The position numbers and the translations under genes are program-made. From Haemonchus contortus (lineage: Eukaryota > Nematoda > Chromadorea > Rhabditida > Trichostrongylidae), in the NCBI GenBank assembly GCA_000469685.2, contig LS997566.1, forward strand, positions 45,681,442-45,745,441: a stretch of DNA of 64,000 nt. The letters run 5' to 3'. The notes beneath the pieces are model-generated. The model was not told where the DNA came from, ran no database searches, and saw only the letters and a list, made by a program, of their open reading frames with translations. Positions 35,179 through 45,900 of the stretch are shown here, piece after piece (the first letter of the stretch is position 1; each line of letters begins with the position of its first letter).

Positions 35179-35702
35179 CAGTAGCGCTCAAAAGTCTTCG
35201 GTGAAATGCTTTGACGCTTTTTTGTTCATTATTTTTTTTCTTAGTAAATCAAATCGCGCAAAATTTGGATATGCTTAACCAGAGCATATTTCACCCTACC
35301 CAACACTATTTGACTGCGAAGCTGCAACATCCACAGATAGAGCAAGGTGTTTGTTGCGGTAGCAGATTTTGCTAAAAGTAATGTTGTTGAGGTCTGCACG
35401 TATTCGCACCTTATGTGCGTTTTTCTCATCTATTGTGATCGGCGTTACCGCTCGTACACTTTAGACATGACAAAAAGGAAAAAGATTCTAGAAGGACCAT
35501 CAGTATTTTCAGTCGATTTTGAGTTTATGCCCTTTAGAATATCTGGAACATGATCAGATTGCAGTTTAATAGTGGTAAATATTCACAATACATCCACGCT
35601 CCAAATATAGAAATTTCGCATGATTAGATACAGTAGGAGAGGAGTTACGACTGATAAGTACGGCTGAAGAACCATTCCACCGAAAACTTTTGAGCGCTAC
35701 TG
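35179..35702. mobile_element. Tc1-type MITE, uninterrupted copy
   Basis: The element starts CAGTAGCGCTCAAAAGTCTT after TA (35177-35178) and ends in the complement of CAGTAGCGCTCAAAAGTTTT. The inverted repeats are about 29 bp and the length is 524 bp. It carries no gene. The whole element matches 59790-61564 outside the nested Tc1 there. Confidence 0.88.
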
Positions 35703-36323
35703 TCGCTCCCACTCATGCGCTGTCAATGCTACTAAGAATAACTAATGTGAAACTGTAGAGCACACAAAGAAAACATGAGCACAGTGTCCATTGTTGCCAA
35801 GATGATCTATTGCTCCCCTCTTATGCAGTAACAGTATTTCCAGTTTTCTACAGAGCAGTTCCCTTCTATTCCGATAGGAACCGTACTAGAAGTTGCTCCT
35901 CCTTCTGACGGAGGCAGGAAGGCAATGTTTCATTTGGCCTTTCAAAGCTAACTGCTATACAAATTTTCAGCGACGGAATGGCCTGCCAACTTGCAGTATT
36001 GAACTCGCAGACTACCTTTCTGCTTTGCCTTTGAAGCTAGTTCATGGGAGGACACTGGCAATATCCATACAAGCCGGAGACACAATTTGCGACTTATAGC
36101 GGACTTTTCAGCTGTCAGTCTAGCTCATATCAGGGATTTATTATAGGAGATGTACGAGATACAAAGTTACTTTGTGGTTGCCACGAAGTTGTTCAAACTG
36201 TTGCAGTAACTTTATTCGACTTTATCCGAACAATGAAAACACTTTCTTACTCATCGAATTGGGTCCTGCTCTCGAGAGCGATCTGAATAGAAAAGATATC
36301 GTTAAAGTATGATCATGAAAGTG
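35703..36323. other. Spacer and 3' flank of gene B
   Basis: On the minus strand an AATAAA lies downstream of the gene B stop, near 36210. Nothing else is supported. Confidence 0.45.
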
Positions 36324-36707
36324 TCATGATATAGGTGATACGAACTGTTTGAAACTGGTAATCGCCTCTTCCTTCACACTGTTTGGAGATTTGATCACTT
36401 CCTTTGCCTTTTCTGCTAAGTCGTCTCTCAATGATCTTCCCTGTATTTCAGTTGTTATCCTGAAATCCACGCTGTCCAGCAAAGGCTACCGAAAGAGAAC
36501 CAACCGTATTCTCCTCGTAAATTCTGCTGGCGTTTTTAGCAAATCCCATTGCGTATTCTTTCCAGTTAACTGGAATACGGTATACTAGGTTCGCGAAAGC
36601 TACTATCAGAAGATGAGTTACAGTATAGCTTCAGTACAGCTGAAATACTTACATGCAGCGTCGACATCAGCCAGGAAGAAAGCCAGAACTAGAAGGGTGA
36701 AGAACAT
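36324..36707 (-). CDS. Small secreted helical peptide, gene B
   Basis: Three minus-strand exons, 36707-36653, 36569-36505 and 36440-36324, give about 79 residues with consistent phases. Exon 1 is a signal peptide (MFFTLLVLAFFLADVDAA), the same 55 nt as in gene A. Exon 2 encodes NWKEYAMGFAKNASRIYEEN. Exon 3 encodes GRSLRDDLAEKAKEVIKSPN, then SVKEEAITSFKQFVSPIS. The mature peptide has no cysteine, alternates charged and hydrophobic residues like an amphipathic helix, and has an NAS sequon. It is the divergent, oppositely oriented relative of gene A. Function is unknown. Confidence 0.7.
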
Positions 36708-36736
36708 TTTGGATGTGACAACTTCTGTCTCGTTCC

Positions 36737-36818
36737 CTATTTATACATAATGGTAATCTGAATTGATTGCACCTGCTTATACCAAAAAATTCTATCATAT
36801 TGTCGTAGCCGTCCTCCT
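36737..36818 (-). promoter_or_regulatory. Promoter of helical peptide gene B
   Basis: On the minus strand the GGAGGACGGCTACGACAA ... GAATTTTTTGGTA block is followed by TATAAATAG (36745-36737), about 30 bp before the ATG. Order and spacing match gene A. Confidence 0.7.
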
Positions 36819-37334
36819 TTGCAATCTCATTTGCCGTTGCGGTCACCGCTGATCCTTCCATTGAAGTTTCCCAGCCCAGATATGACGTACCAGCAAGGAC
36901 ATATAATTCATACTGCTGTAAGAGTGAGATCTTTAGCCCCTAGTCGAAGGCCCTTTCATGTTGTGAACTTGGAAAGCTGCCGTGACCTTTTCTGATCACG
37001 TCTCGTTACTTCTCCTTTGGAACACTTCGCGGTCGCTTCACTTGAAGTTCAAACTTCATTACCTCTATTTTCGGAAGATCCGGGAGGGATGCGGGCTAAG
37101 GGTGGGAGGGGGGGGGGTAGCACAGTTGTCACAATCAGCACGTGCCCATACCATTGTCACCTTGAGGAAGACTGAGGTGTCTCCATGTCTGAGCTGATGT
37201 CTTCTTATCTGATCCCACTCATTCAGTAGCACTTTACAGATAGAGGGAAGTTCTAGTCATGTCTGCTTCATACCACCCTAGTGTAATTCAAATTCCATTT
37301 GTGCTGACAGAACATACTTCACTTGCTCATAAAA

Positions 37335-37880
37335 TGAAGATGCTTCTTGCTGTGTAGATTGTGAAAGAACAGGCAGCGATGATGGCAAATTCGCAAGAGC
37401 TTTTTACAGCTGCTGGCTGTGACAATATAATTTTTGTACCGATATATACAGCCAACCCTAATAGACAAGGGCAGGACAGCTCTGCCTTATCCAAGAAGTT
37501 GCTCCCGACAGCTTTAATCTACTCCGTGGCACATGGCCACTGACAACAACTACCTCAGCTTATGTCAAGATACGAGCAATCCTTCACCTAAGAACCTTTC
37601 AGCCATTCTCGCAAAATTTCTATGCTATGGTTCACATTCCAAGACTCTTCAACCACTTGCACACGAGGAGGATATGAGTGCCAGCATAATATAAAAAGCA
37701 AAAGTGGTTAGTTTTGAAGCAAAGTCAGCTGTTAAGCCTGAATTTAAGAATAACAATTGATATACAGAGGGGAGCATGGAGAGATGATTTTTGAGAAAGA
37801 GCTCTGGAATGGCTGAAATCCCTAATACTTGTGAAGGCTGACGCGGTTTCAGCGAGCAACAGTCCATACATATTCAATAC
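37335..37880 (+). pseudogene. Helical peptide family relic C
   Basis: An exon-3-like stretch from 37768 reads GAWRDDF, a stop, then ERALEWLKSLILVKADAVS, clearly related to gene A exon 3. Upstream, around 37610-37660, remnants of the intron-exon 2 junction (CTATGCT...TTCCAAG) can be aligned. Near 37413 there is a promoter-block remnant (GGCTGTGACAATATAATTTTTGTACC split by substitutions). No intact signal peptide exon was found. Confidence 0.6.
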
Positions 37881-40800
37881 TGTCACAACACCCCCACTGT
37901 GCTTTGATATTTGTCCTGTGGCTAGGTCTTCCTCCTGTAGGAGACAAAACGGGGATCGCTGGATAAGAGAAGGTTCTCATGTTTAGAAACCCATTAGATA
38001 AACTCGGAGAGTTGGGATGAATTACTTAGGGACGACCCCGTATTTTTCATAATGCTATTTTCCTTTTAGTACAACCCTAAAATCGCCTCTGCTCCAGACT
38101 GAGGTGAGGCATATGACAAAAAGTGGCAATAAAGATCGAGATTTGAACTTGTGACTTAGGCATTGATACCTTCCTTTTGTTCGACTCACACGGAAGAGAT
38201 ATCTTATATCACCTGCAAGCACCCTGTGATCCGTAGTAAAGCTTTTCATGCCACTTCCAACCATATGAAAGTGCAACTGGAATAAAGCGATGTTCTGAGT
38301 AGGAAAGTATATGTACTCCCAATGGTTGAGTTAGCAACGAGTGGCAGACGTTATCGTCTTCTAGCTACACTATTGCTTCGTGACTTGTGAGGCCCAAATA
38401 TTTAGCGTATAAAAAGTTTATTTCAGTCTCTAGTAGCCACACCCGATTCTCACATCAAAGCAGGGGCCCAGAGTGAGCTACAATTCCGAATGAATGGAGT
38501 GTATTAGTTCGAAGATCCCCTATAGGTCGACAGGCGATCTTCTGGACGTACCAGAACCTGAGCTTAGACTGGCAACACATATTTTCATGACATGTCCGGC
38601 TCACCGAAAGACCGAATTCTTGACATATACAAGAGCCACACTGATTATTGCCAGGGTTCGAAATTGAAGAATTTTCTAATAGGCCGTCGAAAGTAGGAAA
38701 ACCAATGTGACTTCCTGAAAATAGGCCGAATGGAAGCCGGGAGCCGAAAACATTCTGAGATTCTCATCCCAGTACGATGGAGGCGGCACATAGGCGATAG
38801 CGAAAACACCGGAGAATTTCGAGGGCGTACTTAAGGAGGTAGGAAACTCTTGACTTCGCACCAAGTTAATGGTTTTGACTTGGGCCCCTTGCAGGCACGG
38901 TGAGCATTCTGTCAGCGTCACTAAACGCGTCGGGGAAAGGAAGATATTCCCAATTGCCCACAAACGAAAGTCTAGAGAAGGGACGCGAAATATCGAGCTC
39001 CGTCATTGAGCAAAGAAACTGGGACGTCATCTCTCGCCCCAGAGCCGAAGATCATGTGGGCGTCGAACACATTATGCAATTTTATGGTGACCGTTGAACC
39101 AAGGCTGAATCCCTCGGGAAGTCAAATGAACACCAATATGGGTGCACGCCCCCGATGGTTAGACTTCTTCATAAAAGCTGCGAACAAGAGAAATGATGCG
39201 CTTTCTGAATCCCTTAGGAGACGAAGGTTCCTAGGACCACATTGGTTCGTAAAATAGGCAAATGGGTATGTTTCTGGTGCTAGCCTGCGGTAATGCGGTA
39301 ACCAGTGATCCTCGAGACTACCAGTGACGTAGGAGCACGTGGGCAGAGTCTTCGGGAAAGTGCAAGTGGAGAAAATGCCCCTTTTATCAGTATAAAGTCG
39401 AAAACGAAGCCCAATCCCATAGGGTGATGATCCCCACTTCAGAATCACTTCCACGAAAAGATCATTCTGTCGATCCTTTGACAGATTTGGCAGTCCTAGC
39501 AGTGCCAGAACGGGCCTGCTCCCTTCGGATCCCTTGGATGAATGTCCTCTCCCACATTCCAAAAACCCAAACGATTTTCAAAGACACTTACTGAGTAACC
39601 ACTGACTCAAAATGAAGGAGTTGGTAATCGGTTGTTATTTTCAGCATGACGATCATGCCCATTTATTTAGCCCTATAATGGTCTGCCCTGATGAAAACAA
39701 CAGCTATCTTATCAGGTTCCACTTCCTCTCACATTTTATTGGTTTGCGATCAGAACCACCACCTCCACCATCTAGACATCGCCCAGAAATCGAATGAAGG
39801 TAATTTTAATAATATTTCTTCGAAAGTTTCTTCTTAGATACAATACATTATCTGATGCCTTTATGATTTTGTTGAATTATTATTTCAATCAATAACTGAT
39901 CGATAGCCAAAATTGTTAAATTAATTTGTTCTCTCCAATCAGGAAGGTAAGGGAGTTTTGGTTGTGGAAAGGCATCCTAGGGAAAGTTTCGGAGTTCACC
40001 TCTTCGAGTATTTATCTTTTAAAAGCAGTGAATACATTGTAGTGATTTCGTGATAGGACCTCAATACTGACTACAGTAACCCCCTGTGTATTTCAAAGCC
40101 CCTTGGAGATATGGGCGACTTTCTTTGACATTTCTTGAAATGCAGCATACAGAACTTCCTCGAAAGCTAATCATTTCCAATAATTCATAAACCTTGTCCT
40201 TATATAGAGACTTGCAAATAGTAAAAGAGCAGTAACTTCATTAGGTGGGTACTGTAAAAATCTTCTTGAACATTTTTTGAGTTTTAACAGTACGGAGCTT
40301 CTTGAAAATTGCATATTACCAAAGACCCATTTGATTTGACGAAAACCCGAGGGAGAAATTTAGAAAAATAGTTGAAAAATAAAGCTGCGAGGAATTTTTA
40401 TCATGTTTTTGGAATGCGCCATTACCGATTTCCAAGAAGTTGATCAATCGCAAAGATTGATTAAACTTCGATTGGATTTATGAGGCAGGAAAGTTAATGA
40501 ATGAAAAAATAGATATATAGGAAATATAAGAACTTCTATAAGAAAGACTTTAGTATAAGTCCCGAATATGAGTGGCGCTTCGGAGATGTCAGAGTTAACA
40601 ACCTCCCGATTCCCACCCTTTCATCCTTCTTTCTGCTTTCTTTCCTTCTTTGTCAGAGAAAGCTTCCACGGAGAAGAGGAAATCGATTATTGAAAATGGT
40701 GGGTAATGCAGCCGTGCTTGAGAAAGAAAGCTTCCAAGGTTGTTCATACAAATTCGGTTAGCTGCATTTTGAAATTTCGGACAGATTTGACTTCTTCACA

Positions 40801-42261
40801 TTCATAGCCTTTCATCAACTTCTTCACCTTAGCTGTCACCCCTATATCAATTCGTATGGTGACTTTGATTTTCTTATCAACTCGTCGGTCAGCTGCAGTG
40901 AGATTCACGTGTTATGGGTCGTAGAGAGCATCAAACACTTTATTTATGAGTATCATTAACCCATAACCATAACCCATCCAAGTACTGTGCCAACGCTTTT
41001 TCGAATTTTTAACAACGGGGATACGTCCACATACCGTAGAGCTGCTAGCAATTTATGAATAAAAACCAAACTAACGAGGTTTCCCGGGTTCAACCATTCT
41101 CACTCCAGAGTAGACCATGCCTTTAGCTTTCATTACAGGATCACTATAGCGCTCAAATGTGTATGTGGCCTACACAATGGATTGTGGGTCTAGAAGATTT
41201 CAATGAGGGCGCTTTTTTTCCTCCCGAACGAGTCTGGCATTGAGTAATGGGTAGAATGAAGGGTTAGTTCGCTCTAATCCGGTGACAGATTGGTCCAGGA
41301 TTCACCTTCATGACCGCATGGCGTAATTTGCCTACTCCAGATATCAAAACATCGTACCCAAAGAAATAAATATTCGAAAATAAGAAAAGTCCTAGGAAAG
41401 ATGAAGGCACAAGAATCAGTTTACTGTGCTCCGCTGAAAATATAATAGAAGCGGCCAGTGACAGCTTTGCCATCAGAGCTCGTTCCTAGAAGAATTATAG
41501 GGGTTTGGATGCGCAGTCAAAAAATCCATCCAAATGAATGGCTAGGACGAAGAAAGTGGCGATGATGCTACATGATGCTATGCAGTTGTAACTCCATACT
41601 ATAGTTTTTGATAGCTACTCAGATTGTGAAGTTTTGAAAGAAGGTACCTTATGGCCTATGCTAGTGTGTAGAGCGACCACTCAAACAGTTATAGATGACA
41701 GTTGTTGTATAATATTCATAGTAACATAGCTATAGCTAATTTTTATAAAGTATAATGAGCACGACAGGTCCTAAAACTGTACAGAAAAGCAGCCTTTCCG
41801 GGGCTTTCAAAACAACAACGTGCATAAATCTTGAATGAATATATCCACCAGTATCGTTAGTGCCCTTCCCTTACTTGGCCTGCAAAGTCTTTAGGATTTT
41901 ATTGGGAAAAAACTGAATCGACAATCGACGGCGAGTTTCTTGGGAGCTTCCCCAACCACGATAGTAGTCCAGGGTATTTTGTGAGAATCTGCCCGAATTT
42001 CAGCCCTAAGATCGAGGCTTCTCGTATTTAGGGCTGTAATTGAGGATTGAAATCAGAGGGTCTCAAAACTTCACTAAGCAGAGAAAGTGGTGTGCACTAG
42101 AAAGCATGATTTGAGGCCGATTCATATTTTTCTATCAAAATCCTATAATACCTGACTATAGGCTGCAATGAAAATTCCTTGTACTCTATCCGAGTAACGG
42201 AAAATACTTGTGGACCGATGTTTGAACCTTCTCGGTCTGATCTTGTGAACTTCTCCTCCAG
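37881..42261. other. Intergenic DNA, no supported gene
   Basis: About 4.4 kb. A tRNA-like B box (AAGTTCAAATCTCG, minus strand, near 38140) hints at a SINE remnant. Long minus-strand open frames at 38676-38963 and 39122-39562 have no motif or splice support. Earlier exons of the gene ending at 42347 should lie here but I could not identify them. Confidence 0.45.
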
Positions 42262-42347
42262 ACAAGGCCAACTACGTAATGAACATCGAGTTGGGCAAAG
42301 AGCAAAAGGTCAAAATTAAGTGCAAAAAAGTTGCTTCTGTTCACTGA
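42262..42347 (+). CDS. Terminal exon of an unidentified small secreted-type gene
   Basis: After a TCCTCCAG acceptor the frame reads DKANYVMNIELGKEQKVKIK, then CKKVASVH and TGA. The Y-x-M-x-I-E-L ... C-K-K pattern resembles the last strand of a cystatin-like or similar beta protein. One donor phase (one leftover base) is implied upstream. No upstream exon was recognised, so it may be a gene fragment. Confidence 0.4.
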
Positions 42348-42902
42348 TAAGAATAATTCGATCAATACTTATTGAAAGTACGAAAAAAGCGACCCGAAAC
42401 ATGACCTCTGCATTCCTAATGATTGCTCATTAGTGAGGGGGAGAAGATGAAACCCAAGCAAAGGCAATCAGAGTAGAGAGGATAAAACTGTTGGTAGAAG
42501 TAACGCAGTGTTTCAGAATCACCGAAACGTATTTATAAGATCCAGGCGTGTCCTGTCTAGCCCCATACCATATATCTAAAGGAAATGGCTTCTGATTGAT
42601 ATAAGACCCATTTGGGAGGGTTAAAACCCATGTGAACTGCTTCTTAAAATCCACTAAGTGGGTAAAAAACGAACAAAACCCCCAAGTGGCAACCACATAC
42701 TGTATTCCCTGGAGAAGTCCTTCCTATAAAAAATTACACTTCATTATCGATTTTGCGACACCATAAAATTACTCCCGGAAATTAACCATTTTCAAAACCA
42801 CGTCCTTTCTGGGAAGAGGAGGTGACCAGTTATGAAGGTGGTTCATTTTTCTCTAATGATTTAACAATTCCCTTCGAAGTGACAGATCAGATATTGCCTA
42901 GA

Positions 42903-45900
42903 ATGTTGAAAATATTGAGAAAAAAGAATTTTTTTCAGGTTGTTTTTATTCTTTGGCTTCAACTCGCTCATGTGACTCTAGCTGCCAATATTCTTTTTCT
43001 CAATACTTGGAACTCGAAAAGCCATGGACTAACCATGAAACCTCTCGCAGAAAGGTACGCCTTTAAAAAAAACTCGCTTTTCTTATTCATTTCTGACTAG
43101 AGTTATCACAATTACTTTTGAATTATGTCACATGAATATAAAAAATTTATGTTATCATTATTTCTCATTAAAAAACCCCAGAAAATGCTCCACTTCCTTG
43201 GAAACCATCCGAAGCCATCGTGACTTCAGACTGCACGTTTCCCCCGATTCTGATGACTTGTGAAGGGTAGCCGTTGTAGAGAACAGTGCTCTTTTCCCTC
43301 AGACAGAAGGTCATAACGAACGCTGAAGTGATGAAATGCTTACTAGGTTTAGAGGCAATTTGATACTAAAATACTAAACTTTCAAGGTGTCAAGTTGTCG
43401 ATAGTAATTCCTCATAATAAGGGAAGAATAACAAAATGTTCAGCTTTGATCCCTCTTCTACCACAGACCACTACCCTTATTTCTTTTTTGAGCTGGAGAG
43501 TTAATTAAGCATGAGATTTTCTATGGCTCGGCAACGATCTCTAGAACCCCTATGAAGGTCACGATGGCCCTCCAAATGCAGTACCCACCTTTCTCCACCA
43601 TTGTGTATATTCCATAAGCAGCCATGGCCACACATTTACTCAGAGGCGGTCATACCTACTGAACCACAAATTTCTGTTCTCAAAGAACATTACCTACGCC
43701 GTCCCCAGATCAGTTGCTGCTTGAATGCTTAGCAAACACCCGTCGTTTGCTTTTTCGATTTTCAGATGGTTTGAGAAAAAGTTCAACTGGATACAAACTC
43801 CTTGGCGCTCCATGAAAAATGGCCGATTTCGTAGGGTGACATTTCGAAAGGATAACGCCGCTTAGAAGTACTGGTGATTCATCATTTCGCTTACCGCTGC
43901 CCTTAAATCACGAAATCTCTCCTTCCGAAAAACCCTAGTTCAAGCCAGTCCATTAAGAATGCTGAAAGGTCAGCCAAAACAAAAGCAGTCCAAGGTTTTA
44001 CGCAAAAAAGTACGTGAAAGCAAGATTTGAGCTTGACTAAGCAGCTACTGTTGCGCTGATATCCTAAAAAAACTACGATTTGGGCTACGTTAACCTTTAT
44101 GATTGTACAAAGATTTGGACTAAACTAAGCCTCAATAGACGCTTGGGGACAGAAAACACTACCAACGCAAAATTAAGCATTTTAGATTTCGCAGACCTAT
44201 CGAATAAGAAGCCTTAAATAAAGTTCAATCGAAAGAAATTGATCACTCGAAGTGATGGAGTCTGCGTAGCATCGCATGGCGCAATGTACTCGCACGGTCC
44301 AGGGATCGAATCTCGGCTCGACTCCCGATCAAGCCAATTAGACCATTTTCCAACTCAGGAAGGCTAAGTTTGCCACGCTTGCGTGGGAGCACATTGACAA
44401 GGAATTCTACCCCTACCAGTCACTTCTGGTCATGGTATAGACCGAATGCGCATTTAAAGCGCTACTACGATTTTGTATGGAAGTCACACGCGGGGCGCAT
44501 CCAAGCCGGAATTGAGTAACGCCAACAAAATGTCAAGTCTTTTTAGGACGTGACTACATACTTCGAAAATAAATTTCTCTAGGGCAGTCGCTTTCCTGGG
44601 AAAGCTAGGTTTACTCCGAGTCCTGTCCAAAACCAGGCACCCTATCCTGAATTCATCGCTTTTATGGCAACCTTGGGTCTTTCGAGGACTACATACTCTG
44701 GGACAATATCTCCCGATCTCATTAAAACATTTCAACCAAAGTACCATTACGGCCATCTCAATAGCAACCCGAAGAGCTACTTTTTTGGGGCCGTTCTATG
44801 CCCGAACGAGAGGAGATTGTTTTTGCGAGTGGCATTAAGACGAGCAAAAGATGCCATCCCATTTGAGCCATAAATCAAAACGTGCGACAAATGTTTTCCA
44901 TATGTTGGAAGGGGAAGAAGTGGGATTTTTCCGGGGAACAAATGACAGATGTGTTTTGTTGGTCGTGTCATGACTGATATGTCACTGGATGGAGTCGAGA
45001 TTTTGATCTTGAGCTCAATTGTCTCGGGTCGTCCATGATAATCTTCAATTCGGCCTTTCTCAGTGAGAGGAGCTCTTCCTGAACGCTGGGAAATTTCCTT
45101 AAAAACTTGATCTTCGAATTCCTAGTATAGGCGAAAACTTTCAACTACATAAATACACAGCCAGGAAAAAAGTATTCGGGGTGGCCTATCTTGTGGGATA
45201 CGCCACGTACTCGACATTCCTCTAGAATCAGTGGGGTCATTCGCGATTTCGTGGGTATTCGGCCTACACTATGTTATCGCTTTGGGAAGCGCGGCCTATG
45301 ATTAATTGAGAAGCCGTCACAAGGGAGATAATGCAGCAGCTGCAAACATCTAACAGCTTAGCAGTTTTGTCCTGAATTAGAGAAGAGGATGGTCCCGAGC
45401 TGTAGGAGCCTAGACAACAGCCTTCCCCAACACTGTATGAGTCGTAGGTGGTGTTCAGAGAAGATTTGGAGCAGAAAAGTAATGACGTTGTCAACTCCCT
45501 CAACGAGATGGCTAGCCTAGTCTTTGACCCTATCGCGAAGTCTCCTTCTTTTGAGCAAAATCAGTATTTACCGGAATACCACCTTGTAGCTGCCACTATT
45601 GGCAAGAATTCCGGCATGGGGTTATGGAACTACCTTTTTCTGTGCCCATGTTAATTGGCAGCTTGCTTCCGTTCAATCCAAATCTGTCCATATCCAAATA
45701 ACAAAGGGCTTTTTTTACTCATTAAGATTGATAGGCACGAAAAGGTCTAGACCAGGGATTGGGAAATTGCCTGAATTGAAAGCGATCAACAAATGCCTCC
45801 CAAAACGTACAGAGATCGTATTTTAGTTAAAAAAGGGACAGTAAAGGTCCAATATGCATCATAAAGGGGAAGCTGGGATAGGCACAGACCAGCTAGGAAT

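Noticed and set aside
39122..39562. 146-residue minus-strand open frame
   Set aside because: It has no recognisable motif, signal or splice partner. I could not support it as coding.
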